A DNA stretch of 64,000 bases. Origin: Neospora caninum Liverpool (taxonomy: Eukaryota > Apicomplexa > Conoidasida > Eucoccidiorida > Sarcocystidae). Made by a program: the position numbers and the translations under genes. The notes beneath the pieces are model-generated. The model had not been told where the DNA came from and did no database searches. It was given only the letters and a program-made list of their open reading frames with translations. The DNA lies in the NCBI RefSeq assembly GCF_000208865.1, contig NC_018394.1, forward strand, positions 2,441,964 to 2,505,963, written 5' to 3'. This document shows, piece after piece, positions 49,334-60,572 of this stretch (positions are counted from its first letter, which is position 1; the number at the start of each line of letters is the position of its first letter).

Positions 49334-50041
49334 TCAAAACTGTCCGAGGTTTGGCATGCCCGAGAGCCAGTCGATCTGATTTTGCCGGTACATGTTTAGG
49401 CGTCCCATGCCAGCGGGATACTGAATTGAGTCCAAATCGGGATCCACCATTCCAATCATGCCAGGCAGAGTTCCAGTGTGAGGGGCATTGCTGTGCTGTA
49501 AAATAGCCGCCCTTTGATGCAACGCTGAAACGCCGACCCCGTTACCAATACCGCTGTTCATAACTCCGCGTCGCATGGTGGAAATTGGATGCTGCATCTG
49601 CCTCATCTGCGCGGTGGCAGAAGTCAATCCTGCATGTGACCCCGCGCGGAAAGGTCCCCCTCTTCGTTCCATTCGAGATGATTCATGAAGCGGAGGCACT
49701 GGTAGCGGACTCGACGTCTCATTTGACTGAATGGTAGAATCGAGATTTGCACTTTCCACTCTCCGATCCGCCGGTTTCGAAATTCCTGCATGGTCGTGTG
49801 CCTCGCCGGATCCACCCGTGTCATGCTCGTTTTGATCAGTGGGCCCCAACCGCGAGCAGGGTGCAGAACTGCACTGCGGACTACCAGGAACCGATGATTC
49901 TACTTTGGGATCTTGAATCTCCTGAAATAGCCCTTGGGTAGCATCCAGTGCATAAAAGGCCTCGGAGGGTGCACTGGATGGATCCGCCACCACAAGATAA
50001 GCCACCATGTGAATTACGATTGCTAAAAAGCTGAACGCCAT
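49334..50041 (-). CDS. Secreted Met/Ser/Pro-rich protein, single exon, unknown function
   Basis: A 235-residue frame starts at an ATG in a strong initiation context (ACCACCATGG read on the minus strand) and stops at 49334-49336. Residues 1-19 (MAFSFLAIVIHMVAYLVVA) form a clear signal peptide, with likely cleavage before or just after DPSSA. The mature part is disordered, acidic and Ser/Pro-rich at first. The last 90 residues are rich in Met, Gln and Gly (for example AQMRQMQHP, STMRRGVMNSG, PGMIGMVDP). There is no transmembrane segment or known domain. It has the look of a dense-granule or vacuole-matrix protein, but no RRL-type protease processing motif is present. The localisation is inference. 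Confidence 0.72.
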   Translation of the reverse strand: MAFSFLAIVIHMVAYLVVADPSSAPSEAFYALDATQGLFQEIQDPKVESSVPGSPQCSSAPCSRLGPTDQNEHDTGGSGEAHDHAGISKPADRRVESANLDSTIQSNETSSPLPVPPLHESSRMERRGGPFRAGSHAGLTSATAQMRQMQHPISTMRRGVMNSGIGNGVGVSALHQRAAILQHSNAPHTGTLPGMIGMVDPDLDSIQYPAGMGRLNMYRQNQIDWLSGMPNLGQF

Positions 50042-51318
50042 GGTGGTCTCCGAATCTTACAGTATGCGTGCCAAAAGAGTAAATCTGATAGGGGCTCAAC
50101 CTGCCTTGACGTCTTAAGATGGTGGCCAGCATTTAAGAACGGAGTTCGCCCACAGTTCTGTCATTCGCGTGCCGTTTCTCTTGGCAACCGCCGCCTACAC
50201 TGCGGCTCCACACAGCCCACCTCACAACAGACAGGACTGAAGATGTTTGAATAGAAAGAGGAGTCAGACGTCAGAAAAGTTGCCTGGTAGCGGTGGAGCC
50301 TCTAGGCCCAATAATTCGGACTAGCTACACTACTCCGCCAAACAGATGGTACGCACGATACGACAAGGCCTTGAGGGAGTGGCCGGTACGACGCCTCAAC
50401 TGCAGTTTCGATGGGGCCACCATAAGCCACCTGATCTACGTGGACGTTCGTTGAGTTCATTTGGCTCTGCTTCCTTTCCCTGCTAGCGCGTACCGCTCAT
50501 GATTGCAGCATAAACTCCATGCTAACGTCACACCTACCCAAAATGGTTTCCCAGAAGCCATGCCCAGCTAGCGCCTGCGGTATGATCCTGCCATTGAATC
50601 CACACGGGACCGGCCTTCATCGCACCACAATCATTCTAACGCACGAAACACACCGCAGGCTGAGCCTATCGAGAGCTGACAGCATGCTGTTCTTTCTGCT
50701 GGAACTGCAAGAGGGTTATACAGCTGGGCAGTCGCAGGAACAGGTACTCCGTAAGCGAGCAGCGAAACGGCGACTACACGGCACGAGACTCACAATGCTG
50801 CGTGCGTGTTCTTACTTATGAATCCATATCTCCACACAGATGGCGTATCTATGATCCGTGGTGCGCTATGTCAAGCGCTAGGTCACACATTGAGCACGCC
50901 ACGTCACCGCTCTACCCTTTTCGTTCAGGTGTTTGGACCTGTGCAGCTAGCTGCACAGCTTATGTAGACAGATTTTTTGCCGATCCGTTGGCAGTTTAAA
51001 CAGACTGCGGTACGTCTGATGGCGCCCGCTCCGAATGAAATAGGTCAAACCCTAGCTCTAGGAGGTAGCCACCGTTCAGGTCTACATGTGCTCGAGTGGA
51101 GAGCAATCCATCGCTGACTGGCAAATCGAATACAGTTAATCAGATGGTCATTTCATTTGTTGTCGAGCAGCAAGGACATCTAGTCTAGCTGCTTTTCTTA
51201 TTCTTTACCTCCCCTTGGATGTTTGTTGTAAACCGGGACTGCCCCAGTCTGACGGCTTTAGAGCTCTCTGTGTTTAACCGCATTGCTGAAAATTGCTGCG
51301 GTATCCAAATAACTCAAA
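50042..51318. other. Divergent promoter region between two secreted-protein genes
   Basis: The flanking genes are transcribed away from each other, so this 1.3 kb should hold both promoters. A 100-codon + frame at 50519-50821 has no distinguishing features. No repeats seen. Confidence 0.55.
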
Positions 51319-53736
51319 ATGGGGTTTAGCAAAACCAAAACAGGGCCGGCGAGCCTCGCGGTTCTTATGACGCTGGCTGCATTGGCCGTCTTCGCTATTG
51401 CCGCCGCCCCTGCAGCCATACCGAACGTGCAGGCCGCAGTGGCTCAGAATGGACCCGATCTTGAACGCCAAAATGAAAGCTTCTTCCGCGAATTGGAGAA
51501 GCAAAAAGACCGTGCAGACGAGCGAGATGAGGAAAAGGGGAATGAAGAAGCAGATACAGAGGACGAACAAAATGACCCGGCAGAATTTAAGGACAACGAT
51601 GCGAAACCCGAAGATGACATCGAGGAGGTTGCCACTGAGGAAATGGATGACACAGACGCGAATGCAGGTGACATGAAGAAGGATGATGACGCAGAAATGG
51701 ACAGTGATGACGACCAGAAGAAGCAAGGGGAGGAAAGGAAGAAGCAAGCAGAGGAAAAGAAGAAGCAAGCAGAGGAGAAGCAAGAAGAGGAAAAGAAGAA
51801 ACTAACGGAGGAAAAGAAGAAGCAAGCACAGGAGAAGAAGGAACAGGAAAAGAAAGAGAAGGAACAGGCAAGGAAAGAAAGGGAACAGGCAAAGAAAGAG
51901 AAAGAACAGGCAAAGAAAGAAAAAGAACAGGAAAAGGACAAGAAGGGACAGGAAAAGAAGGAACAACAAATGAAGAAACAGGCAAAGAAAGAAAAGGAAC
52001 AGGCAGAGAAAGAAAGGGAACAGGCAAATAAAGAACAAGAACTGGCAAAGAAAGAAAAGGAGCAGGAAAAAACGGAACAACAAAGGAAGGAACAGGCAAA
52101 AAAGGAAAAAGAACTCGCAAAGAAAGAAAAAGAACTCGCAAAGAAAGAAAAAGAACTCGCAAAGAAAGAAAAAGAACTCGCAAAGAAAGAAAAGGAGCAG
52201 CAAAAGAAGGAACAGGAAAAGAAGGAACAGAATCAGAAAGAAGAGGATGAGAAGGAACAGGAAGAGAATGAACAGAAAGAGAATGACGAGGAAGAAAAGG
52301 AAAAGGAGGATGAGGACAAGGAGCAACAAGATGAGGACAAGGAGCATCAAGATGAGGACAAGGAGCAACAAGATGAGGACGAGGAGCAACAAGATGAGGA
52401 CAAGGAGCAACAAGATGAGGACGAGGAGCAACAAGATGAGGACGAGGAGCAAGACGATGAGGACAAGGAGCAAGACGATGAGAACAAGGAGCAACAAGAT
52501 GAGGACAAGGAGAAAGAACATAAGGACAAGGAGCAAGACGAGGAGAATAAAGAGCAGGAGGATGAGGACAAGGACACGAAGAACAAGGATGAGGACAAGG
52601 ACCCAGAGGCAGATGATGGAGAGAGAGATGAGGACGAAAAAGAAGATGAAGATCACGAAAAGGAGAAGGAGCAAGGAAAAGGTGACTGGGTTCCTACTGG
52701 GCATATAATATCTACTAGGCCACTGCCAGTTACCCATACCAGCTGGACACCATCTCAGTGGCGACCAGTTACATCACCTTCATCTCAATGGCGACCGGTA
52801 ACATCACCTTCATCTCAATGGCGACCGGTAACATCACCTTCATCTCAATGGCGACCGGTAACGTCACCTTCATCTCAATGGCGACCTGCACCATCGTCTT
52901 TCTCCTCGAGCTACCCTGTCCACACCAGCCGCCCTGTCCACACCAGCCGCCCTGTCCACACCAGCTACCCTGTCCACACCAGCTACCCTGTCCATACCAG
53001 CCGCCCTCTCCACACCAGCTATCCTACCCACACCAGCTATCCTGTCCATACCAGCAGCTCGTGGCGCCATGCGAGCAGGCCAGTTTCTACGAAGTCGTAT
53101 ACATCGAAGATGCCGTCCCATCACACAGCAAGCAGCAAGGCCTTGCCAACCAAGTCGTCGCACGGACACCCCGCTTCCCAGAGCGTTCGCCATTCGGCAA
53201 AAGTCTCCCATTTCCGTCAACCGTCAGTACCGACGTATACCAGTCACCGAATTTTACAAGATGATGATAGTAAGCAGAAGTCAAAGACTCACATTAAGGA
53301 AGAGGATAAGGATAATGAACGTCGTAGCACCGAGAAACGTAATGATGGATCTGGTACAGAAGGTGGACAGAAAGAGGAGAGCCAAGCAGAGGGAGAAGAA
53401 GGTGAAGATATTGTAGACCAGCTGCTCAACGCGGAACCTGTTGAGGAGACGAAAGAGTTCCTGGAGAAATCAAAGAATTCAGCAGACCATGCAGCCGAGG
53501 ACGGAACGTCGCTGCTGGGAAAAGTGCGACAAAAATTCCTTGAGATCAAGGAAGTTATTTCTGAAAAGGTCAAGGATATCCACGCTCGCCTGCAAGACCG
53601 CGGCCAACAGATGACAGAATATGTGAAAGATTCTCATCCAGAGGTCGCCGACACCGCTGAAAATATCCGCGAGAGAGCTACAGAGCTTGTTGACAAGTTG
53701 AAGGATTCATTGTCGGACAACCTTGGCACCGAGTAA
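51319..53736 (+). CDS. Secreted, highly repetitive Lys/Glu/Asp-rich protein with SQWRPVTSPS and YPVHTS repeats
   Basis: A single exon of 805 residues. A signal peptide (residues about 14-40, LAVLMTLAALAVFAIAAAPAA) is followed by an acidic region to residue 135 and a long Lys/Glu/Gln coiled-coil-like stretch with KEKELAK units to about residue 325. Next come EQQDEDK units to about 435, five 10-residue SQWRPVTSPS units (nt 52753-52896), eight 6-residue [YR]P[VLT]HTS units (nt 52912-53055), a His/Ser/Lys-rich region, and finally about 90 residues of amphipathic helix with LEA-like spacing (EKVKDIHARL, RATELVDKLKDSL). It ends at TAA 53734-53736. There is no transmembrane segment. I do not recognise the protein. 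The repeats and LEA-like end suggest an extracellular matrix or stress-protective role in vacuole, cyst or oocyst, which is inference only. Confidence 0.8.
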   Translation: MGFSKTKTGPASLAVLMTLAALAVFAIAAAPAAIPNVQAAVAQNGPDLERQNESFFRELEKQKDRADERDEEKGNEEADTEDEQNDPAEFKDNDAKPEDDIEEVATEEMDDTDANAGDMKKDDDAEMDSDDDQKKQGEERKKQAEEKKKQAEEKQEEEKKKLTEEKKKQAQEKKEQEKKEKEQARKEREQAKKEKEQAKKEKEQEKDKKGQEKKEQQMKKQAKKEKEQAEKEREQANKEQELAKKEKEQEKTEQQRKEQAKKEKELAKKEKELAKKEKELAKKEKELAKKEKEQQKKEQEKKEQNQKEEDEKEQEENEQKENDEEEKEKEDEDKEQQDEDKEHQDEDKEQQDEDEEQQDEDKEQQDEDEEQQDEDEEQDDEDKEQDDENKEQQDEDKEKEHKDKEQDEENKEQEDEDKDTKNKDEDKDPEADDGERDEDEKEDEDHEKEKEQGKGDWVPTGHIISTRPLPVTHTSWTPSQWRPVTSPSSQWRPVTSPSSQWRPVTSPSSQWRPVTSPSSQWRPAPSSFSSSYPVHTSRPVHTSRPVHTSYPVHTSYPVHTSRPLHTSYPTHTSYPVHTSSSWRHASRPVSTKSYTSKMPSHHTASSKALPTKSSHGHPASQSVRHSAKVSHFRQPSVPTYTSHRILQDDDSKQKSKTHIKEEDKDNERRSTEKRNDGSGTEGGQKEESQAEGEEGEDIVDQLLNAEPVEETKEFLEKSKNSADHAAEDGTSLLGKVRQKFLEIKEVISEKVKDIHARLQDRGQQMTEYVKDSHPEVADTAENIRERATELVDKLKDSLSDNLGTE
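52102..52196 (+). repeat. Five 21-bp tandem units encoding KKEKELA
   Basis: Near-perfect tandem copies of a 21-base unit (AAGAAAGAAAAAGAACTCGCA type) within the coding sequence, so the array keeps the heptad and the frame. The near identity of adjacent units points to recent expansion. Confidence 0.8.
52306..52530 (+). repeat. 18-bp tandem units encoding EQQDED
   Basis: About a dozen 18-base units (GAGCAACAAGATGAGGAC type, with H, E and D variants) inside the coding region of the repetitive secreted protein. The array preserves frame. Confidence 0.8.
52753..52896 (+). repeat. 30-bp tandem units encoding SQWRPVTSPS (about 5 copies)
   Basis: Four full 30-base units and one diverging partial unit (SQWRPAPSS). 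Units 2 to 4 are almost identical at the DNA level, so this is a young array. Confidence 0.92.
52912..53055 (+). repeat. 18-bp tandem units encoding [Y/R]P[V/L/T]HTS (8 copies)
   Basis: Eight consecutive 18-base units spell YPVHTS, RPVHTS twice, YPVHTS twice, RPLHTS, YPTHTS and YPVHTS. Tyr/Arg alternate at position 1 and His is invariant at position 4. Confidence 0.92.
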
Positions 53737-56700
53737 AGCGTGTCGGTATATTCATAGTTTCCGTGTTCGTGTCATATTTTTCCCAGCCGGACGGCGTGCC
53801 AACGTATTTGAAGACAACCACCGGCAACGTATTTGAAGCCAACAAGCGGCAACGCTTTTTGTGGTCCGTGAAACGCCTTTCAAGAACCGGAAACAAAAAT
53901 CGTTTAAGGCGTGTGCTCGTCCGCAGGAAATGATCACGAGGGTCGAACGCATAGATGAGAAATGACGTGCAACATTATTTCTCTCATTCGCTGTCTCCCC
54001 GCACGCTGCCCGAAACTGGCGGATCCTTCCACCAGGTTTCATGAGTCACCATTTGACACAAACAACAGCACAAACGACCTCACCCGCGCAGCAACTCCTT
54101 CTTCCTAATATGCAGCACAATATGAATGTCGTTTCGTTCTATCAGACACACGATGACTGCAGATTCCCTAGCCGTATTGTGATGATCGACAGAAACAATT
54201 GTGCAGTCATCTTTCGCGCTCTACAGAGGTTGTACCATGATTCTAAATTTTCATGGTAAAGACAGTGTTACAGAGCATTTTATGCTTGACGACTAAAACA
54301 GACAGCTGTATTTCTGACCGGTTTGCTCCGCAATGCTTCCTATTTCGTCATATTTCTACATCGTGATGCTTCTGCATGCGTGTTCATCCTGTTGTTGACA
54401 AATCTAGGAGCTGTGATGTCACAGGTAAACAGGCGTCCTGCTTGTGGACCCATCGGAAAATGATCTGGGAAACCAATTTGGCTTCTTTTCAGCTACGCTG
54501 GTTAACTACCAAGAACAGCGGTAAGAGGAGGCGATGAGGGGAGTAGTGTAGGTTTTCGAAGGTACTCAGCCGTATCAACTCCGAACGGTGTTTTGAGACC
54601 ACGTGCACAGTACACGTCCTGTCATATGTTTCTATAACATGTGCGTATATATAACTTTCCCTGGCAACGACGACGATAATAAGCTCACTTGTCATGGACT
54701 ATGTTGCGACAATCTGGAGTGAGTGTGCCAAAGTGACGTGTAACAAGGTGCTGTTGTACCTGGTCCCGTGGGCTACACTTCCCGCAAACAGCACAGTGGT
54801 TACGCCTCCCCGATGTGTCGGTAATGCCTCTCTCTCGCCTGATGATGACGCACTATAGTGAGAACAAGTGTCCCACGTCAGTGGTACCGATGAGGCAAAC
54901 CTCCAGAGGCTGGAGCTCCTTTCCGTTTTTTTTTTGGCTTGAGGTGTTCCCCCGGGGAAATTTTTAAACAGGGCACTCCTTGCAGCCAAACTGTATTGCC
55001 TTGTGCCAGAGGTAGATGAGGGCTATGACCCGCGTCCCCATGACACTCCAAAGGGAAATACGTCCTAAACGGAAGTATGTCCCAGACGGAGAACCTGTTC
55101 TGCCATGTCAGCCACTTCATAATGCACACACTTCGCAGCTGTACCATCATCGTGTTGATTGTTGAGTCCCAGAATATCAGCCTACGTGCTACGACCACCA
55201 TGAAAATCCGCATCCAAGCCGAATGGCGGCGACATGTGCTGTAAGTTCGGCTTTGGCCAGTTGCATTCGCTGCACGTATCCGCTTCTTAGGGTGGCACGG
55301 TAATGTTCCATTGGGGGGATATTTTGCTCTCAAAGAACTTCGCATCGCGAGTAGTTCACAGAACATTCCTGGTATGTACGGCGTCCGGTCCAGCATGCTA
55401 GGAAGGCGAGACCGTGGGCGCGCCTTCAGCGATGTCACGGTACCCTGCATCACCCATCATCAGTAGGATGCCCATCCTCACGCTGCATACATGTGTGTCT
55501 TGCATGACCCTCGCTGAGATTACCAAAGGGATCTATTAACCCTCACTAGGGGCTTTCAATTGATCAATCCACCGCACCTCGCGTCATGTCAATCGCCGGT
55601 TGCGGCTGACGGAGTTCCATGGCACTAGACGCGCTTTCGGGGAAACTGAAACGTGCAGGGGCCACATGTCCGAAGAATGCTCGTTACTTTGTGATGCGCA
55701 TAAGCCTAAAACAAACTGCCAGAACCAGTCCGTGCGATAAGTATTCTGTACGTTTGTGGCACTTGTCTTGCTCGTCTTCGTCGTGGCTGTTGAGAGCAGT
55801 GCATGCCTGAACGGAAACTGAGGGGGCAGCAGCTTCATCGCGACCGAGGAAGAGTAACCGACGCGGCTTCCGCTCATGACAAGTTGCCTGACCCGCCCGT
55901 CGCTTTGAGGTGTATTCGTTTTCCTTGGCCTCGTTCGAGGCGAATCGTTGTTTCGGTCACATGCACCCGCTTTTGCCGCGCTATGATGACTTTTTCTACA
56001 CGTACTGGAAAACTGCGAACCATTGTACAGTCATGAATAAACCAATGAGTAGGTATCCGTTGCTGCTGAATGCTTTGACAGCGTGGTTGCCCGTCGGGTG
56101 TCAGCGACAGCGCCGGTAATCTCCTAAGGGACGATTTGGATACAGAACGCCTGCGGCATGTATGAAAGCTTGACGACAGGTTATTTGCTCTCGCTATTCG
56201 GTGCGACTCGTTATGTGAAAAGCTTCCATGCTCGCGGAGCTCAAAACATTACTAATAGCGAAATGCCTCGAGGACCTATACGAGCAGGGAGGAGCTCAAC
56301 CTATGTAGGCGTGAATTAACGGTTTAGAAGCGGCCTCCACCGTCTCTCAGGCAATACCTGAATGCTACTGCTCCCGGCGTCCGCGACAGTCAGGCAATAC
56401 GCATGATGAACGGTAGAATATCACAGCTACGCGAATGAGTTTAAGAAAGGCGCCACGTGTCTCATATAGGGCCCGGACACATGAGCTTTACCGCAGCCCC
56501 CTCGTCATCTGCACTCTTCTTCTGTCATCGATTCAAGAATGCAAACATCTCGACTCTCCCCGGCGAACTTGGGCTGGCATGGTCATTCCCGACGGACTGC
56601 ACTTGCTTGAGTGGTTCGACACGGTGATAATAGGCAGGATAAATCCATAAACAACGGTCTCCTCTGAAGGAAAACGTGCACACGGGTACCTTCACTGGAA

Positions 56701-57111
56701 TCGATCCCAGTACTGCATCATTAAGTACACGAGTGTGACCGCGCCAGTCCTTCCAACACAAAAGCCTTCTCTACGTTTGAGCACCTCGATATGTTACTTA
56801 AGACGTCTCGTTGTTGCTGTCGGTAAGCATTATACATGCATCGTAGGACACCCGCTGCTCCGACCAGCGGCTGCGGACAGCTACGCAAAGAGGGGCGAAT
56901 GGGCTAGCTAGCGAAGAAGCGTTCAGAGCCAGGGTGGTTACACCAGATGAGGCTCCGTAACCCCAAGTACAATTCACCATCTGAACTGGGGCTAATAAAT
57001 CACATGGTAATCACTAACTAGAATAGGGGAATGAATATCAAAAAGTTCGCAACAGCTAAAATCGTTTGCAGACCATTGGCCTTTCCCGTGCGATGAGCTG
57101 CATCAGTTACA
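53737..57111. other. Intergenic stretch with one doubtful minus-strand ORF
   Basis: At 53799-53850 two imperfect direct copies of a ~26-base element (CAACGTATTTGAAG core) lie in the 3' flank of the repetitive-protein gene. A 191-codon minus-strand frame at 54878-55453 starts with ATG and is of mixed composition; I recognise no family and it could be chance or a decayed gene. Other frames are below 80 codons. No RNA gene seen. Confidence 0.4.
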
Positions 57112-58002
57112 ATGGTGATGTCTGCCACTCGAACATGCTGCATTACACATTTGTGGCTGATTTCTGCCACGCTATTGATTTCATTGATATCCACCACAGG
57201 TGGAACTTTCTCGGCGCAAATGGCCACTCTTTCTAGAAAGCTTGTGGATTCTCAGAGAAACCGTAATGGAAATCCTGGGTTGGCAACGAGTCCGGAGCCA
57301 TGCGACCGAGGAGACGATCTAGTCACGTCCACTGAAGATATGATCGCTGAGGCACACCCCGATATTGAAGGCGAACCGAAGCAGTTCCCAAAAGCTGCGG
57401 CAGCGGCCACAGTGACGAATACTGGCGAGGGTCAAAAGGGGCACATTCTTTCCGAGGTGGTCCAGGACGGCTTGAATGCAGATGCTGGCAGGATGCCAGA
57501 TAATGTACAGAAAGACTACATAAGGAGAAACATGCGGAGAGAGTTTACAGGAGAACACAACGGCGGATTCCTCATACCCCAAGCCCATGAAGTCGACAGA
57601 CTGTCAAGCAGTGAGAATAGCGAGTGGCTTGAACAAAATGGAAAATCGAACGCTGCAGATGTCAAACATGAAGCACCATTTGCAGATCGTCCATATTCAT
57701 TGCGTCCAAGAGAACGAGAGGAAGTCCATCTATTGTTTCCTCGTCTCCTTCAAGGTGAATTCTTGGTATATCCTAGCCGACACCAGGAGTACAACCCAGA
57801 CACCGACCATTCGCATCTTCATCGGCAAAGATATAGTATGTTCCAACGTCTTCAGCATCTCGAAAAAAGTGATGAGGAACACCCAAAAGACGGCCAGAAG
57901 GATGCTACTTTGAAGGGAGAACGAGACAGAATCATCGCACTGATTGCGAAACTGCAAAGCCGGCTGGCAGCGATAAACAATATGTTGAATACACGCTTGT
58001 AA
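57112..58002 (+). CDS. Secreted protein with C-terminal coiled coil, single exon, unknown function
   Basis: A 296-residue frame runs from ATG 57112 to TAA 58000-58002. The N-terminus has a hydrophobic core after a short leader (LWLISATLLISLISTTGG, residues about 14-31), a good signal peptide. ATG 57118, two codons in, is an alternative start. The mature protein is Asn/Gln/Glu/His-rich and mostly disordered, contains basic patches (YIRRNMRREF), and ends in a 30-residue heptad-like helix (LKGERDRIIALIAKLQSRL). There is no transmembrane segment or known domain. It shares size and style, but not visible sequence, with the other secreted proteins nearby. It is a vacuole or cyst candidate by analogy only. 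Confidence 0.72.
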   Translation: MVMSATRTCCITHLWLISATLLISLISTTGGTFSAQMATLSRKLVDSQRNRNGNPGLATSPEPCDRGDDLVTSTEDMIAEAHPDIEGEPKQFPKAAAAATVTNTGEGQKGHILSEVVQDGLNADAGRMPDNVQKDYIRRNMRREFTGEHNGGFLIPQAHEVDRLSSSENSEWLEQNGKSNAADVKHEAPFADRPYSLRPREREEVHLLFPRLLQGEFLVYPSRHQEYNPDTDHSHLHRQRYSMFQRLQHLEKSDEEHPKDGQKDATLKGERDRIIALIAKLQSRLAAINNMLNTRL

Positions 58003-59327
58003 GGGAGTTCGAGTCTCGCATAGATAAGGGTGATCGAACAGTGCTATGGTCTGTTTTCAGCCAAGGAGTGGAACATCTGAAGTGTAGTTTCGCGAGATTG
58101 GCCCGTAGCCAGTAGATGGGCAATCCCGGTGAACGCTCTCTGAAAAAGTGAACTTATCGAGAGGACTCAAGTTTTTGTGCGGCAGAAAATGTACATGTGG
58201 AGGGCAATTAAGTCCTTAACAAGATGCACTAGTTGGGTCACTGACACCAGAGCGCCTGCCACACTACAGGACTCAAGCGCGATTCTACGACATTCACTCA
58301 GTGGTCTTTTGGAGAGGACATAGGAAGAGTTCGCGGCAGCGCCGAATTGCCAGCCTCTGTCAGCCTCTAAATGAGAGGTTAAAACGTCCTTCGTGTCAGA
58401 GTACACTGGGGGCCATGCTGGCATGTGGCGTGTAACTTTGTCACAAACGGTAACTACTGCCGATAGAGAGATATGTAAAGCTTACATTTTTTTGGGAGTC
58501 ATTTTTATGAACTCGACTAGTATAGTCACTTCTGTCTGCTGAGCGAACAATTGTCTGTCAGGTCGTAGTTTCACCATTGCTTAGGCACAAGGCAAGTAAG
58601 GTAACGTATAGTACAGCCTTCCTAGGTGCGAATCCAGACGACAGCGAACGGCAAGAGCTGCTATTTTGCTCGCCGCATTCTTCATTTCCAACTAAACGAT
58701 CACCAAGACAGTGCGGCAGCTGTTGGGAGGCTGGAACTGTAGCACTGAGTTTCGTTTGTTATGCCCATACGCACCTGTACTTGGAACGATAGTCACTAGC
58801 TGCTCGTGAGACTGCCGAAGGCCACGTCAAATTAGAGCATCTCGCTGCAGTCTCATCCTCACTTGGCTGTATCCAGCCCAAAACCAATACTGTACGGAAT
58901 TGCAGTCCCCTGAAGTAACGTAGCTCTTCGATCTCCCGTCCAGGGCTCCTGTCAGCCCGACGCGCACTGCAGCTAGCTGGCTCGCTCTCAGCGGGAGGCT
59001 CGCGCACCTGAAGCCTCAAAACTTTCGTTGCGGACTTCCTTCGCTGTTGCTCTCCCACTTCTTGTTTGACTAGGAAGACAGGCGACAGCGGGTTTTCAGT
59101 GAGTTCGGGCTGAATGGGGCACCCTGTCTGACTTCCAAAAGAAATGGTTCGATATGTGTAATCCGAGTCGTTTTGTCGACACCCCAGCACCTGGACTGAA
59201 CGGCCAGTGCATGCTCACCCTACGTTGTTCCTTTAGTGCCCATTAGTTTGTTCTGCAGGTTGCAGCTACCAGTCTGCAAGGATATCACTCAGAAAGATAT
59301 AAGAGAGTTGCACCGTAAAATTCGTAC
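58003..59327. other. Intergenic stretch
   Basis: Probably the 3' UTR of the preceding gene and promoter of the next. A 143-codon minus-strand frame at 58759-59190 is Arg/Ser/Glu-rich and unconvincing. Nothing else seen. Confidence 0.5.
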
Positions 59328-60572
59328 ATGATGGTCACGGCTGACTCAAGACAGGCACGCGGGTGTCACCCCTGGTGCTGCCGTAGTGTTGTACTCTTTT
59401 TCCTGTTTCAAGAGCTGATTGGGGGTCATGTGACTCGGGCAGCGCAATCCGGTAACACCAGGATGCCAGAACCCGCAGACCGGCTGCCGTCTGAAGACAG
59501 CAGCTACTCCTCAGCAAAGATGATGGTCGGCCACAGCGTGGAGTCTGGCTTTTTGGGAGGTGCCTCGCTCAGAGCGGTGAAAGGTGACGTGGAATTCCAC
59601 GTTCAGCCATCAGACGCGACATCCATTGGCAACTCCAGAGTCAAAGAGCAACTTAAGCAGGAAACAACGATAACTAGTAAGCATATCTCTGGGGAATGAA
59701 TGAGTGAGGGATGGGAAGCACCCTTGTTCAAGTACGCGAGAGCTGTAGCATTACATTTTTTTCACAATGATATTTACATGCTTACAATGTTGGCGCGGCA
59801 CGCGTGGCGAAGCTATCACGAGGTGCGTTTCATTTGTGCTGGTGGTCATTCCAGGTGTTCACAGGGTGGTCTTTGACTGGACCTGTCGTTGTCTAAGGCA
59901 TTTATTCACGATATTTGTTGCCAGTAACAGGGGCGCCAGGGAAGACAATACCATACCGCAATAAAAGCATACGAAACCTGAGGCAGTACGTACAGAAAAC
60001 GTTTTAGCTCGAACCTATAACAGCGAACGCCCGAGGCAACGCTTCTCCACCTGCTCGCCAATGTGTGCATTTTGCTATGGGACACGACTTACTTTTGGTA
60101 TTGGCTTGCTGCTGCTTCAGAAAACTGGCTGGCGACTCCAACGGGTTCGTCACCCTGGCCCATTACTCTCTGCTTTGCAATCTCCACCAAGTCTCGACAA
60201 ACCACTGAAAAGAGAGATGTGGATCAGGAAATGCACGATTGCTTACAACGCCATATGAATCACCATGAAACAGAAAGGGTGGACACTGAGGAAGGCGACT
60301 ACCGTTCCCGAGGTGCACGTTTCCGGACGCTCCAGCTCGTTCCCTTTCCTAACACGCTGGGCTTTAACCAGCGCAATAGCGAAGGGGCTGTGTTTTTCTA
60401 CGGGACGGGATCCGGAAACGGAATATATGGACCCAGTATCTTTGATCCACCACGTGGTCGCCTGGCGTTGCCTCAGTTCCCATGGAAAAAACCAGCACCG
60501 CCTGATCCAGGCCTTACACCTTACGTGTCCAATCCGTACTACGGGGTCGCGCTCATTGACCCAAACTACTGA
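59328..60572 (+). CDS. Secreted two-exon protein with Pro/Tyr/Gly-rich C-terminus, unknown function
   Basis: Exons 59328-59676 and 60121-60572 join in phase 1 (ACT A|gtaagc ... ttcag|AA AAC), giving 266 residues. The leader contains a hydrophobic stretch (SVVLFFLFQELIGG, residues about 25-38) after a Cys-rich basic start, so a recessed signal peptide is likely. The middle is acidic and polar. The last 70 residues (from about FFYGTGSGNGIYGPS to ALIDPNY) are rich in Pro, Gly, Tyr and Phe without charge. If the intron is retained the protein ends at residue 123. No known domain. Its style matches the other small secreted proteins in this part of the window. Confidence 0.65.

Noticed and set aside
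51802..52737. 311-codon minus-strand ORF rich in Leu, Val and Phe
   Set aside because: It is the complement of purine-rich Lys/Glu/Asp repeats; the composition forces an open pyrimidine-rich frame that mimics a membrane protein.
52753..53055. Possible CRISPR-like array of short repeats
   Set aside because: The repeats are directly adjacent, in frame and coding, with no spacers; this is a eukaryotic protein-repeat array.
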